The notes beneath the pieces were generated by a model, which saw nothing but the letters and a program-made list of their open reading frames with translations, was not told the origin of the DNA and did no database searches. From an uncultured Bacteroidales bacterium (GTDB taxonomy: Bacteria; Bacteroidota; Bacteroidia; Bacteroidales; Bacteroidaceae): a DNA stretch of 64,000 nt. Both the position numbers and the translations under genes were made by a program. Numbering within the stretch: the first letter of the stretch is position 1; every line of letters begins with the position of its first letter. The stretch is from positions 22,347 through 86,346 of the forward strand of contig CACYBB010000016.1 in the NCBI GenBank assembly GCA_902772585.1, written 5' to 3'. Positions 33,206-44,956 of the stretch are shown here, one piece after another.

Positions 33206-34504
33206 TTAAATCTTTCTCTTATCGATAACGCGCTTGGCCTTGCCCTCAGAACGTTCAATACCCTTAGGTTCAACGAGTTTCACCTTGAAGCCCAGTCCGA
33301 TGACAGAGCGCAACTCGGCCTCCAGTTTCTTCTGCAAACCTACGAGCGTAGCCATATCGTCTGTGAAGTACTCTTCCTTGACCTCCACCTTCAACTCTGA
33401 GGTATCGGTATTGTTCACACGATCGACTGTCAACAGGAAGTGAGGCTCGTACTCAGGCAACTTCAGGATGACATCCTCAATCTGTGATGGGAAGACGTTC
33501 ACACCACGAATGATGAGCATATCGTCGCAACGACCCAGAATGCGATCCATACGTACCAACGTACGTCCACACTTACACTTCTCATAATGCAAGGCTGTCA
33601 GGTCGTGGGTACGATAGCGCAACAAGGGCATACCCTCTTTCGTCAAATGGGTAAAGGTCAGCTCGCCCAGCTGTCCCTCTGGCATAGGCTCGCCCGTCTC
33701 AGGATTAAGAATCTCAGGATAGAACAGATCTTCATTGAGGTGGGTACCACACTGGTGCTCACATTCATACCCTACTCCAGGACCTGCAATCTCGCTGAGG
33801 CCATAGATATCATAAGCCTTGATACCCAGACTCTCCTCCAGCTTCTGACGCATCTTCTCCGTCCAAGGCTCAGCACCAAAAACGCCAACCTTCAACTTGA
33901 ACTCCTCACGAGGATATTCGCATTCTCTCATGGCCTCGCCCAGGAACATAGCATAGCTGGGGGTACAGCAAAGAATGGTGGTACCAAAGTCGTGCATCAG
34001 CGTCATCTGCTTCTGGGTATTACCAGAAGAAATAGGTATCACACTGGCTCCAATATTCGTTGCACCATCGTGAGCACCCAAGCCACCAGTAAAAAGTCCA
34101 TAGCCATAGGCTACCTGGAAGATATCATCCTTACCAGCGCCATAAGCGGTAAAAGCACGCGAGATAGCCTCTGACCACATGGCCAAATCCTTACGAGTAT
34201 AAAGCACCACAACGGGCTTACCCGTCGTACCGCTGGAGGCATGAATGCGCACAATCTGACTCATAGGCACTGCAGCGAGTCCAAAAGGATAGTTGTCGCG
34301 CAGGTCGAGCTTATTGGTGAAAGGTAACTTGGTGATATCGTCAATATCCTTGATATCACCAGGTTCAAGACCCATCTCTTGAAATTTCTTACGATAGAAT
34401 GGCGTATTGTAATACACATACTCAGCCATCTTTCTTAAACGAGCACTTTGCAATTCGCGAAGCTGTTCACGACTCATGCACTCAACGGTTTCATTCCAAA
34501 TCAT
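33206..34504 (-). CDS. paaK: Phenylacetate-CoA ligase
   Basis: This adenylate-forming enzyme of 432 residues activates an aryl acid with ATP and CoA. The phosphate loop is HASSGTTGKPVVVLYT near 94-109, followed by YGLSEIAGPGVGYECE. The ligand-domain hinge is DRILGRCDDMLIIRGVNVFP. The length and the GCDDMLIIRGVNVFPSQIE-type region fit PaaK and not acetyl-CoA synthetase. There is no phenylacetate degradation cluster here. In anaerobic Bacteroidales such enzymes are usually linked to aromatic amino acid synthesis from aryl acids. It has a perfect promoter and leads into the ACT-domain gene. Confidence 0.93.
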   Translation of the reverse strand: MIWNETVECMSREQLRELQSARLRKMAEYVYYNTPFYRKKFQEMGLEPGDIKDIDDITKLPFTNKLDLRDNYPFGLAAVPMSQIVRIHASSGTTGKPVVVLYTRKDLAMWSEAISRAFTAYGAGKDDIFQVAYGYGLFTGGLGAHDGATNIGASVIPISSGNTQKQMTLMHDFGTTILCCTPSYAMFLGEAMRECEYPREEFKLKVGVFGAEPWTEKMRQKLEESLGIKAYDIYGLSEIAGPGVGYECEHQCGTHLNEDLFYPEILNPETGEPMPEGQLGELTFTHLTKEGMPLLRYRTHDLTALHYEKCKCGRTLVRMDRILGRCDDMLIIRGVNVFPSQIEDVILKLPEYEPHFLLTVDRVNNTDTSELKVEVKEEYFTDDMATLVGLQKKLEAELRSVIGLGFKVKLVEPKGIERSEGKAKRVIDKRKI

Positions 34505-34548
34505 TGTTTCTTACTCTATTAGGTTACTGTTAGTCTTTTGTGTTGATG

Positions 34549-34580
34549 CAAAGGTACAAATAAGTGGGCAAACAACCAAA
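34549..34580 (-). promoter_or_regulatory. paaK promoter (TTTG, 20 bases, TACCTTTG)
   Basis: Both elements match the consensus at canonical spacing on the minus strand. Confidence 0.82.
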
Positions 34581-34598
34581 TGTTTTAAGCAAAAAAAA

Positions 34599-34621
34599 GA
34601 GTCCCGACAGAATCGGAACTC
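34599..34621. terminator. Bidirectional terminator between ompA and paaK
   Basis: GAGTCCCGA pairs with TCGGAACTC (one wobble) around a 5-base loop, with an A-tract before and a T-tract after. It mainly serves the OmpA gene ending at 34649. Confidence 0.88.
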
Positions 34622-34648
34622 CTTTTTTTGATATCTTCTAGTGTTAGA

Positions 34649-35827
34649 TTACTTAATCTCAACAGTAGCGCGACGGTTGTAAGTGATTGGGCTCAGAGTG
34701 TTTACACCACCAGCAGCAACGATCTCGATGTTGTTGCGGTCGATACCCATCTTAACCAACTCGTCAGCAACGGTGTTAGCACGCTTCTCAGACAGCTTCT
34801 GGTTGAAGTTTGCAGAACCGGTCTTGCTATCAGCGTAACCAGTAACAACGATCTTAGAGTTGTTGTCCTTAGCGACCTTAGCCAGCTCAGAAACGTTCTG
34901 GAGATCCTTCTTAGAAGCAACCTTAGACTGACCGAGGTTGAAGAATACAGATACAGGAGCAGCAACAACCTTAGTAACGGTCTTAGTTGCGATAGCTGTA
35001 CCAGGATCACCTGCCTTAGGCTGGTTAGCCAACATATCCTTCAGACGAGCATTCTCAGCCTGAGCGTCAGTCAGCTGTGCGTTCAGAGCGTCGATCTGAC
35101 CCTGTGACAGAGCCTTGATAGCGTCTACGTCAGGAGTCTTGTTCCAAGTACCCTTACCGAGGTTGTAAGTTACACCAACCTCAAGAGCGAGGTCGTTGAA
35201 ACGATGACCAGGACGGAGACCAGCAGCATTACCACCAACGAAATGCTGACCATAGCTATAGTAAGCGATATCGAGGTTCAAGAAGAACTTCTGGCTAATT
35301 TTGAAGGTGTTCAACAAACCTGCACTTGCAACGAAACTATTTGCCTTAGCATCGAAGTTGCGAGCAGCACCAAGACCAGCATAAGGAATGAAGTTCCAAA
35401 TACGATTCTCGTCATAACCACCCAGCAGATTGTGGAGGTTGAACAGAACCTGCTCGTTAGCTGCGAGATAAGTCTGAGACTTGTCATTGAAAGCCTTACC
35501 GAGCCAAATACCATTGAACTTGGTACGGAGACCGATACCAGGAGTGAACCACTTACCGATAGCTACAGAGAAACCAAGAGCTGTGGGATGATGAGCGACA
35601 TCCTTACCAACTTCTGTTCCGAGGGGGAACTTGTAGAACGGAGTGTTACCAAACTTATTACCAGGAGCGCCACCCAGATAGAAAGCATTCCAAGTTACAT
35701 TACCCTGGATAAACCAGTTGCTCCAGAAGGAATTGGTTGATACGCTGTACTTCTCAGTAGGATCCTCCTGAGCCATAGCGTTCAGTGAAAGACTGGCTAC
35801 TGCCAGCATCAAGAATAACTTTTTCAT
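34649..35827 (-). CDS. OmpA-family outer-membrane protein
   Basis: The protein has 392 residues with a signal peptide ending at NAMAQ. Residues about 25-230 form a beta-barrel (FIQGNVTWNAFYLGG, then VGVTYNLGKGTWNKTP). A short coiled coil follows (IDALNAQLTDAQAENARLKD). The C-terminal OmpA peptidoglycan-binding domain spans about 290-392 (VVTGYADSKTGSANFNQKLS, then RANTVADELVKMG). It tethers the outer membrane to the cell wall. A near-consensus promoter and a strong terminator suggest a highly expressed single gene. Confidence 0.93.
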   Translation of the reverse strand: MKKLFLMLAVASLSLNAMAQEDPTEKYSVSTNSFWSNWFIQGNVTWNAFYLGGAPGNKFGNTPFYKFPLGTEVGKDVAHHPTALGFSVAIGKWFTPGIGLRTKFNGIWLGKAFNDKSQTYLAANEQVLFNLHNLLGGYDENRIWNFIPYAGLGAARNFDAKANSFVASAGLLNTFKISQKFFLNLDIAYYSYGQHFVGGNAAGLRPGHRFNDLALEVGVTYNLGKGTWNKTPDVDAIKALSQGQIDALNAQLTDAQAENARLKDMLANQPKAGDPGTAIATKTVTKVVAAPVSVFFNLGQSKVASKKDLQNVSELAKVAKDNNSKIVVTGYADSKTGSANFNQKLSEKRANTVADELVKMGIDRNNIEIVAAGGVNTLSPITYNRRATVEIK

Positions 35828-35873
35828 ACTATACTAATAAATTAAGTTAAAAAATTCTTTTCGAAATTCTGTG

Positions 35874-35904
35874 CAAAAGTAAATATTATTTTTGAATAAT
35901 CAAA
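35874..35904 (-). promoter_or_regulatory. ompA promoter (TTTG, 19 bases, TACTTTTG)
   Basis: Consensus elements lie on the minus strand, 46 bases before the start codon. Confidence 0.85.
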
Positions 35905-36001
35905 GTTTTTTAGCAATTAAATGCATTTTTTGGCTCATTTTTTTTGATTTTCGTCAAAAAATAGGTGTTTTTTCGATAAAAATCGCACTTTTTTTGTCAT
36001 T

Positions 36002-37828
36002 TTATGCCAACAGTTGCTCGATATCCGCTTGTGGGAGGATGCAGAGTACTGCTTTCCCATCTGGAGTATAATTTACATTATCACATGAGAAGAGGTTATT
36101 GACCACCACATCCATTTCTTCGTTTGACAATTGTTGACCATAAGGAATAGCAGCATGACGGGCTAGACCAAGAGCAACTTGATGGTTAATGGATATAGTA
36201 TCGTGAGTGACAGGTATCGCAGAAGCGAGTATGTCTTGTATCAATTGAGTAGCATTCAAACCTTCAATGCCAGCAGGCACACCATTGACTGCATAACTTG
36301 ATGGGCCCAAGGGAGTAAGTTCGAAGCCCACAGCAGACAATGCTGGCATCATCTCTTCCATAAGGACAGATTCTGAGGGTGCCATCTCAATGATTTCAGG
36401 GAACAGCATACGCTGGCTGCTGGCAGGAGCATCTGCCAACTGTTGCATATAGCGCTCGTAACGAATACGGATATCTGCACGATGCTGGTCGATTATCATC
36501 AGTCCAGACTTTACGGCTGTCATGATATAACGCCCTTTATACTGATAGTGCAAAGGACTAACATCAGTCAACTCTACAGGTTGCTCACTGGAAAGGGCAG
36601 CATCATCGAGTCCAGACACTGGTACATCTTGGGAAGCTCCAAACAATGACTGCTCTTGTTGAGTTGGTTGTGTAGGCAGTCCCTCATAGAGACGTTCCCA
36701 GTTTCGCGACGCTTTCTCACGGAACGGATTATATTGCGGGTTACGTTCCACACGTGGCATATCCACTGGTACAGCAACGGGGTTATAAACAGGAATATCC
36801 GGACGACCCTCCGTATCAAACTCTATTTGTGGTATCTCACAGAACTGTCCGATGGCATCCTTCACGGCAGCAGACAATATCTGCCAGATGGCTTGCTCAT
36901 TCTCAAACTTGATCTCTGTCTTAGTGGGATGGATATTCACATCGATATCGGCAGGGCTCACTTCGAAATATATAAAATAAGGTACGTGCGCGCCCGCGGG
37001 AATGAGTCGCTCGTAGGCCTGCTGAACAGCCTTATGGAAATAGGCATGCTTCATAAAACGACCATTGACGAAGAAATACTCATGGGCACCTTTCTTGCGA
37101 GCAGTCTCTGGTTTAGCCACGAAACCAGTTATCTTGCAGAGTGCAGTCTCGACACTGACAGGCAATAAATCCTGTCCGTAGCGACGACCATAAATATCGG
37201 TAATACGCTGACGCAAAGAACCTGCTCTAAGGTTCATCAACTCCTGCCCATTGCTATGAAGTGTAAAACAGATGTTTGGATAAACCAGCACGATACGCTC
37301 AAAAGCAGTGAGAATATTATTCAGTTCCGTTGTATTAGTCTTTAGGAACTTACGACGAGCAGGAACGTTAAAGAACAAGTTGCTGACAGTAAAAGAGCTG
37401 CCCACACCACATGAGCACATCTCCTGACTCTCTATGCGAGAACCAGAAAGCGTCAGACAAGTACCCACCTCATCGCCCTCACGACGTGTGCGCAGTTCAA
37501 TCTGGGCAACAGCAGCTATCGAGGGTAATGCCTCACCACGAAAGCCCATCGTGTGCAAGTCGAACAAGTCATCAGCTTTACGAATCTTCGAGGTAGCATG
37601 ACGCTCAAAGGCCAGACGGGCATCAGTTTCAGACATACCACAACCATCATCAATAACCTGTATGGAAGTACGTCCAGCATCCACCACCAATACGTTGATG
37701 GTCTTGGCACCAGCATCAACGGCATTCTCGACCAGTTCCTTGATAACAGAAGCTGGTCGCTGAATAACCTCTCCAGCGGCTATCTGATTGGCTACACTAT
37801 CTGGTAGTAGTTGTATTACATCAGTCAT
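36002..37828 (-). CDS. mutL: DNA mismatch repair protein MutL
   Basis: The protein has 608 residues. The N-terminal GHKL ATPase has [17 protein letters not shown] and [13 protein letters not shown]. The C-terminal dimerisation domain begins near 420. In endonuclease-type MutL this domain carries DQHA(x)2E(x)4E and a CPHGRP motif; here the regions read [12 protein letters not shown] and [13 protein letters not shown], so the metal-binding residues are largely lost. It therefore looks like a non-nicking MutL. It overlaps the upstream ostA gene by ATGA. Confidence 0.94.
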   Translation of the reverse strand: MTDVIQLLPDSVANQIAAGEVIQRPASVIKELVENAVDAGAKTINVLVVDAGRTSIQVIDDGCGMSETDARLAFERHATSKIRKADDLFDLHTMGFRGEALPSIAAVAQIELRTRREGDEVGTCLTLSGSRIESQEMCSCGVGSSFTVSNLFFNVPARRKFLKTNTTELNNILTAFERIVLVYPNICFTLHSNGQELMNLRAGSLRQRITDIYGRRYGQDLLPVSVETALCKITGFVAKPETARKKGAHEYFFVNGRFMKHAYFHKAVQQAYERLIPAGAHVPYFIYFEVSPADIDVNIHPTKTEIKFENEQAIWQILSAAVKDAIGQFCEIPQIEFDTEGRPDIPVYNPVAVPVDMPRVERNPQYNPFREKASRNWERLYEGLPTQPTQQEQSLFGASQDVPVSGLDDAALSSEQPVELTDVSPLHYQYKGRYIMTAVKSGLMIIDQHRADIRIRYERYMQQLADAPASSQRMLFPEIIEMAPSESVLMEEMMPALSAVGFELTPLGPSSYAVNGVPAGIEGLNATQLIQDILASAIPVTHDTISINHQVALGLARHAAIPYGQQLSNEEMDVVVNNLFSCDNVNYTPDGKAVLCILPQADIEQLLA

Positions 37829-39444
37829 TGTTTCTTCGTATTCTTAGGTGGTTCACGGCGTTTCACCTCCTTCAACTCTGTGCCTGCCTTCTTGGGGCGC
37901 CAGTTGAAGATATCGTCCTTATCCAATGGACGCACATAATCAAACCACGCAAATTGTGGAAGGAAATGTTTGCCAGGAGGCACTTGCGTCATCGGATACA
38001 AGGTACCTGTAGGCTTCTCCATCCATATCTTCTGCATCTTCCTGTTCTCCAGGAACATCTTCATCAACGGGGTTTCCGTATAGTTCAGTCCAATGATGGT
38101 GCTATCCGACTCATCGATGGGATAATACACCACCAATACGTTGTCAATAGCCTGTGTCTCACGAATCTCGCCCTTCTTAAAGAATGCCTTCATCTCCTTA
38201 GAAGACACCTGATTATAATGAACCGTATCTTTCAACTGCTCTGCCGAAAAGGCCTGGCGTAACACATGAGCACGATCGATGGTAGAATCACGCATATAGA
38301 CTTTGATCTCTTCGCCAAAGAGCTGTTGACCGAGGTTCCATACGATAGGGTCTTTATACATCGTCATACATGAGTCCTGCGAGTTATAAACCAGCGAATC
38401 ACAAACGGCCTGCACATCCCTGCGGAAGGCACGCACCTTGTTGTAGGCATGAATCACACGATAAACGGAATCAGTACGGATATTATAAGTAAAAATCTTA
38501 AAGGTATCTGCATGCATAAAGAGCGAGTCACGCTGTGAGAAGTCAATAGTGACAGCTCGTTTGGTAGCCATCGCATAACCTGTCGAGTCATTATACTCAC
38601 AATAGTCACCCGTCATCATGTTTTTATTCACAGAGTCTGTGTAAACAACATTGTTATATGCATAGTTGGTGCCATCCGAGGCATTATGATATACGCTATC
38701 ACCAATGAGAGTACGTCCTTGGTCTTTGATAACCGAGCGTCCAAAGAGCTCAGAGCGTTCTGTCTTGGTATTGTAATAGCCATCCTCACTATAGATATGG
38801 CTACTACCCGATGTAATATTCGACGGACCTACGATATGAGCCGTTGACGTTTGGGTATCATAGTAAAGAGAATCTGTAGTAAGGAAGAGTTTGTCGTCTT
38901 TCAGGCGCACATCATAGTAGAACATCGCCTGCTTGTTATCCGTATGATATTCACCCCAGTCAGATGTCAGAACAGTCTTTCCATCTACCAGTTTACCACC
39001 CTCGAAGAAATTTCCGAAGTTATACATACGGTCATAGTCCAGCGAATCGGTATAGAGTGTTGTCTTGCGATGGCGAAGTACTACATTATAACGGGCTTGG
39101 GCCAATTGGTCGTTACCATCGTAGTAGGCATAGTTACTCGTCAGGCTCAAGGTATCACCCTGCTTCATCTTCACATTGCCAAAAGCCTCGAAGGAGTTGG
39201 TCTGCTCATAGAAGTGTGCACTGTCACAGAACAAGTCTGCGCCTTGATGACGAAAATGCACATTACCATGCAGCACCTGAGCATCACCATTGCGATACTG
39301 ATCGTAGTGCAGATTGTCAGAATGCACCAGGTACACGCGTTTATCCTCCACCTTTTTTCGTGGAGCGCGCTTGCGTTGTGGCTGTGCAGCAAAGGCAATA
39401 GCCAGCACCAACAATCCCAGAACAACAGATAGTGATTTCCTCAA
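37825..39444 (-). CDS. OstA/LptA-like organic-solvent-tolerance protein
   Basis: The protein has 539 residues with a signal peptide ([16 protein letters not shown]) and a basic segment ([15 protein letters not shown]). Residues about 35-330 are repeated OstA beta-jellyroll units ([20 protein letters not shown], then [20 protein letters not shown]) like those of LptA/LptD, proteins that carry lipopolysaccharide across the periplasm. The frame has no suitable ATG: the start is TTG at 39442-39444, supported by the signal peptide following at once and an in-frame stop two codons upstream. It overlaps mutL by ATGA. Confidence 0.85.
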   Translation of the reverse strand: MRKSLSVVLGLLVLAIAFAAQPQRKRAPRKKVEDKRVYLVHSDNLHYDQYRNGDAQVLHGNVHFRHQGADLFCDSAHFYEQTNSFEAFGNVKMKQGDTLSLTSNYAYYDGNDQLAQARYNVVLRHRKTTLYTDSLDYDRMYNFGNFFEGGKLVDGKTVLTSDWGEYHTDNKQAMFYYDVRLKDDKLFLTTDSLYYDTQTSTAHIVGPSNITSGSSHIYSEDGYYNTKTERSELFGRSVIKDQGRTLIGDSVYHNASDGTNYAYNNVVYTDSVNKNMMTGDYCEYNDSTGYAMATKRAVTIDFSQRDSLFMHADTFKIFTYNIRTDSVYRVIHAYNKVRAFRRDVQAVCDSLVYNSQDSCMTMYKDPIVWNLGQQLFGEEIKVYMRDSTIDRAHVLRQAFSAEQLKDTVHYNQVSSKEMKAFFKKGEIRETQAIDNVLVVYYPIDESDSTIIGLNYTETPLMKMFLENRKMQKIWMEKPTGTLYPMTQVPPGKHFLPQFAWFDYVRPLDKDDIFNWRPKKAGTELKEVKRREPPKNTKKQ

Positions 39445-39511
39445 TCTCTAAACTCTCTAATCGTTTTTAACGCTTTGTACCTTTAGGTCAAAGAACTATA
39501 AACCCTAAACT

Positions 39512-40915
39512 TTACTTCACCCATCCTTCGTACTCAAACTTGCAGTCGCGATAGCGCTCGTTGAGACGGACATAGGTTGACTTGATGCGGTTAACAACCC
39601 ACTCGTGCAACACTTTCTCACGCTGTTTGGCAGTCACCACATTCTTCATGATCTGGAAATCCTCCGTAATGGTAGCCTTATGTCCCTCACGACGGTTCTT
39701 CAGCTTAACAATAGCGCAAACAGCCTTACCTCGTTCGTTCATCATCTGGAAAGGAGCAGAAACTGCACCAACCTCCATACCATCAATAACCTTAGCCACC
39801 TCTGAAGGCAGGTCAGCCATCTTAAAACGTGATGTACGACCATCGCGAGTAACGTTTGCCATCAGACCATGATTGTTACGAGTATCCTTGTCGTCAGAGA
39901 AGAGTGATACACCATCCTCAAAAGTAAAGGTTCCCTTAAAATGATCGCCCAGTATTTCAGGAGCGACACCTGTACGAATTGCAGTTGCAAGAGAGTCCAG
40001 ACGAACCATCGCCTTCTCGACAGCCTCATCATTTACCACTGGCTTGCGAAGAATATGGCGTACCTTGATTTTCTCACCACGTTTGTCGATAAGCTGAATA
40101 ATATGGTATCCAAATTCAGACTCAACAATCTTTGAAACCTTTTTAGGATCTGTCAGACTGAAAGCCACATTAGCAAAAGCAGGGTCTAACTCTATCTTGC
40201 TCATATAGTCCAATTCTCCGCCTCGACGTGCAGAACCAGGGTCTTCAGAATAGAAACGGGCCAGTGTCTGGAATGTTGACTCACCTTTATTGATACGATC
40301 AGTATAGTCGCGCAACTCCTCTTTTACGCGATTTATCTCCTCTTGCTCGATACGTGGCTGCATGGTAATAATCTGCACTTCCACCTCCGTAGGGACAAAG
40401 GGAATACTGTCTTGCGGAAGATCTCTGAAATATCTACGAACCTCAGCTGGCGACACAGAGATATCCTTGGTCAGTTTCTGCTGCATACCCTGCACCATCT
40501 GACGTTCACGGAACGACTCACGCAGGTCAGCACGTATCTGACTCATATTCTTCTTTTGATACTCTTCCAACTTCTCGCGCGAACCAATAACAGATATCAT
40601 CTGTTCAATATATTGTTCAACGCCACTCGTTATCTCAGATTCTGTCACTTCCACACTATCGGTAATAGCCTGATTGAGATACAATTTCTGGACAGCAATC
40701 TGCTCTGGAATAGAGCAGTCGGGATCACCATTCCAACGTAAACCTTCCTGTTCTGCCTGAAGGCGCATAGCCTCCACATCTGATTTCAGAATAGCCTCAT
40801 CACCAACAACCCAGATTACTTCATCAACGATAGCACGAAGACTATCGTTCTGAGCATTACAAAGTGAAACTAGTGAGACTAGTAAAACAAGAATAACTTG
40901 AATTCTTTTATTCAT
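39512..40915 (-). CDS. SurA-like periplasmic peptidyl-prolyl isomerase (first copy)
   Basis: The protein has 467 residues with a signal peptide ending at CNAQ. A SurA-like N-terminal chaperone region (EVIWVVGDEAILKSDVEAMR) precedes a parvulin/PpiC domain around 175-270 (LARFYSEDPGSARRGGELDY, then VESEFGYHIIQLIDKRGEKI). A second, more divergent isomerase module may lie near 285-390. It should help outer-membrane proteins fold. The start overlaps the upstream paralogous gene by 8 bases, so the two are co-translated. Confidence 0.88.
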   Translation of the reverse strand: MNKRIQVILVLLVSLVSLCNAQNDSLRAIVDEVIWVVGDEAILKSDVEAMRLQAEQEGLRWNGDPDCSIPEQIAVQKLYLNQAITDSVEVTESEITSGVEQYIEQMISVIGSREKLEEYQKKNMSQIRADLRESFRERQMVQGMQQKLTKDISVSPAEVRRYFRDLPQDSIPFVPTEVEVQIITMQPRIEQEEINRVKEELRDYTDRINKGESTFQTLARFYSEDPGSARRGGELDYMSKIELDPAFANVAFSLTDPKKVSKIVESEFGYHIIQLIDKRGEKIKVRHILRKPVVNDEAVEKAMVRLDSLATAIRTGVAPEILGDHFKGTFTFEDGVSLFSDDKDTRNNHGLMANVTRDGRTSRFKMADLPSEVAKVIDGMEVGAVSAPFQMMNERGKAVCAIVKLKNRREGHKATITEDFQIMKNVVTAKQREKVLHEWVVNRIKSTYVRLNERYRDCKFEYEGWVK

Positions 40916-42341
40916 GCTTATTGACTGTCTTTAAAACATCTTCATTGACTGTAAAAGTATAGCGACGACGCAACTCAGCCACCCATTCACGCTCCAACTC
41001 ATCCTGTAAGTCGGCAGTAACCAAACCACGTACATCAGTATAATCCTGAGGAGCCTTAAGGAGTTTTCCATAGGTAGCATCAATGGGGAAGCCTTTCACA
41101 CTATCCACTTTGACATCCTGTTTCTTGAATACCTCACGGTCTATCAACTTGTTGTCGCCTTTCTTAAAGAGACCTTTCTCCACACGGATGCGAAGGATAG
41201 AGTCATTATTAAAGGTTTTGCGCAAAGCCTCATTCCACTCATCGAACTTCAGTTTTTTCACGCAATCAGCAACGGCTTTCACATCCGACTGTACCTTCAC
41301 ATGGTATGCCATACCCTTAAAACGGGGCTCGTCCCATTTATATTTTGCCTTATTCTTTTTAAAATAGCGAGCCAACGCTGCTTCGTCCTTGGCTGCCTTA
41401 TCCCATACATGCTGGTTGCTTACCTCATAAAGCAACAGTCCATCATGATACTCCTTGATAAGATAACGCATGGACATATCAGTAGCCGACAGCGAATCAG
41501 CACGCAACTCCATCAGACGTTCTTTCGTCAGCTGGCCATTGGAATTCTTAACAATCTCGTCAATCTTCTGTTCAGAGATGCTGTTGCGAGCACCACGCTG
41601 CTCTAAGTACTTTAGGATATTATCCTTATGGAACTCAAAAGGTTCGAACTGCTTACGTTCTTTTACTAAGATGATATGCCAGCCATAAGGCGACAGTACA
41701 GGCTTACTCATCTCGCCAGGCTGCAAAGCGAAGGCAGCATCCTCAAACTCCTTCACAGTCTGATTCTTGCTGAACCATCCCAACATACCACCTTGACGTG
41801 CAGAGCCTGTATCTTGAGAGAGTTTCTTTGCCAGCGCAGCAAAATCTGCACCTTCCTTCAACGCGTTATAAATAGAGTCTATACGCTGTTTGGCCTGTTG
41901 CTGTTCAGTCTCAGAAGCCTTTTGCGGTATTCTGAGAAGAATATGTGCAGCACTCACCAGTCCGTCAGGACCAATGGCCTCCACTGTCTGGTCATACACC
42001 TTATGCGCCTCTGCCAACATGTCATCTTCCGTCACGAAAGTAGGAACAATCTGCTGGTCGCGATACTGGGCAAACTCTGTCAAGAAAGCCTGTGTGGTAT
42101 CAATACGTGCATCCAGAGCAGCCTGTACCTTTAACTTATAGTTAATAAACAGGTCTACATACTCCTCAACATTCTTCTTGTCGATAACACCGTCAGTATT
42201 GTTTTTGTTGTAAGAATACTCAAACTCCGAACGGGGCACAGGTGTACCAGCCACTGTCATTATAACAGGGTCGTTAACAGACTGTGCCATAGTTGTTAAG
42301 GCACTCAGCAGCCATGCTGCCAAAAACAGTTGTTTTTTCAT
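40908..42341 (-). CDS. SurA-like periplasmic peptidyl-prolyl isomerase (second copy)
   Basis: The protein has 477 residues with a signal peptide ending at TTMAQ. The parvulin domain around 125-235 has VSAAHILLRIPQKASETEQQ, then LSQDTGSARQGGMLGWFSK and the final SPYGWHIILVKERK. It is flanked by helical chaperone regions as in SurA. It directly follows guaB: the guaB stop codon and this ATG abut. It is a paralogue of the next gene by domain layout but clearly diverged in sequence. Predicted role is folding of exported barrel and surface proteins. Confidence 0.88.
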   Translation of the reverse strand: MKKQLFLAAWLLSALTTMAQSVNDPVIMTVAGTPVPRSEFEYSYNKNNTDGVIDKKNVEEYVDLFINYKLKVQAALDARIDTTQAFLTEFAQYRDQQIVPTFVTEDDMLAEAHKVYDQTVEAIGPDGLVSAAHILLRIPQKASETEQQQAKQRIDSIYNALKEGADFAALAKKLSQDTGSARQGGMLGWFSKNQTVKEFEDAAFALQPGEMSKPVLSPYGWHIILVKERKQFEPFEFHKDNILKYLEQRGARNSISEQKIDEIVKNSNGQLTKERLMELRADSLSATDMSMRYLIKEYHDGLLLYEVSNQHVWDKAAKDEAALARYFKKNKAKYKWDEPRFKGMAYHVKVQSDVKAVADCVKKLKFDEWNEALRKTFNNDSILRIRVEKGLFKKGDNKLIDREVFKKQDVKVDSVKGFPIDATYGKLLKAPQDYTDVRGLVTADLQDELEREWVAELRRRYTFTVNEDVLKTVNKHE

Positions 42342-43835
<1,494 letters not shown>

Positions 43836-43852
43836 TTAAATTTTATTGCGTG

Positions 43853-43883
43853 CAAAATTACTCATTTTTTCTGAGACGGCAAG
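43853..43883 (-). promoter_or_regulatory. guaB promoter (CTTG, 19 bases, TAATTTTG)
   Basis: The minus-strand -7 box is 29 bases before the guaB start, with CTTG in the -33 position. Confidence 0.65.
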
Positions 43884-43891
43884 CGTTTTCA

Positions 43892-43906
43892 CCTATTATT
43901 AATAGG
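43892..43906. terminator. Short inverted repeat CCTATT-att-AATAGG
   Basis: A 6-base stem sits between the end of the unknown gene and the guaB promoter. It lacks a good T-tract and may be a weak terminator. Confidence 0.3.
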
Positions 43907-43908
43907 AT

Positions 43909-44952
43909 TTAACGTAACGTCAACACTACCCTACCCTGCTTATCGGTAGATATAGCAACAGACATCTTGCCTTGCTGCCATGTTTTCTGATTAGCAGAGG
44001 TGAAGCCATTCGTCTCTAAATCATGACAGATAGCAGTGATATCATCAGTAGCAGTCAGCGTGATAGCAGTGATTGCCTGTTTGCGACGTGCGAGAGAAAC
44101 GACGGCCTTATAATTACCCAAGACAAACGATGCCGATACCACTTTCGCTGTTGTTTTCTCTAAAGCATAATCATAACTACGAAGAACATCTTGAGCAGCT
44201 TTCACTGTCTTGTTCTGGAGCAGTTTCACGCCCAGTCCCACAAGATCGGTATGATTGCATGCTGCTGCTAAACCATCGGTAATCGCGCGTGGAGCCGTCT
44301 CATACTCCTTATCTTCCATTTCTTGATAAGCCATTGCATAGGCTTTGGCATCATCAAGAGCAAAGCCTATGGTATAGCTGGTAGTCAGGGAATTGCGCTC
44401 ATAGTGCATATTAACAGTTCCCAAGCGACTCTGAATAGTATATGCCTCACCTTGATGATCGATATAGCCAGGACCATACACCTTTACCAACTGTTCCTTC
44501 AAATTGGCAAAACGCTCCTTGACAGCCTGCTCCGAAAGATAGACACTCTGGTCTTCCACATCTACAGCATACACACGAGCAGTCTGTTCTGATACAGCTA
44601 ATGTTATGAGAGACTTAGCCCCATAGACTTCACCCTCATAGAAATAGGTTTTGGAGGTTTGCACACCCTCATTCTTTCGTTCTACAAAACCTTGCTGCAT
44701 CAAGAGCTTCTCAAAGCGGTTGGCCTTAATACCCAAAGGAATATTCAGGAATGCGTTGCGATTATTTCGATTATCGCCAAAGGAAGCGAAGGGGGCAAGG
44801 GCTACCTGAGCATCGTCATCAATGCCATCCGCCTTACCAGAAGCATTTGCTTCAGTCTTAGCCTTTTTCTTAAACAGTTTCTTAAAAAGTTGCGCCTCTG
44901 CTGGCATTGACACGAAAGCCACAGCCAACAATATCATCAATAATTTCTTCAT
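43909..44952 (-). CDS. Hypothetical exported protein
   Basis: The protein has 347 residues starting at MKKLLMILLAVAFVSMPAEA, a signal peptide, followed by a lysine-rich stretch QLFKKLFKKKAKTEA. The longer reading frame overlaps recQ by 47 codons and is not credible. The mature part has an alpha/beta pattern (FASFGDNRNNRNAFLNIPLG, then GVQTSKTYFYEGEVYGAKS) and an Ala-rich middle. I do not recognise it. It begins 4 bases after the recQ stop codon and is therefore in the clpP-clpX-recQ transcript. A function cannot be assigned. Confidence 0.75.
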   Translation of the reverse strand: MKKLLMILLAVAFVSMPAEAQLFKKLFKKKAKTEANASGKADGIDDDAQVALAPFASFGDNRNNRNAFLNIPLGIKANRFEKLLMQQGFVERKNEGVQTSKTYFYEGEVYGAKSLITLAVSEQTARVYAVDVEDQSVYLSEQAVKERFANLKEQLVKVYGPGYIDHQGEAYTIQSRLGTVNMHYERNSLTTSYTIGFALDDAKAYAMAYQEMEDKEYETAPRAITDGLAAACNHTDLVGLGVKLLQNKTVKAAQDVLRSYDYALEKTTAKVVSASFVLGNYKAVVSLARRKQAITAITLTATDDITAICHDLETNGFTSANQKTWQQGKMSVAISTDKQGRVVLTLR

Positions 44953-44956
44953 GATG

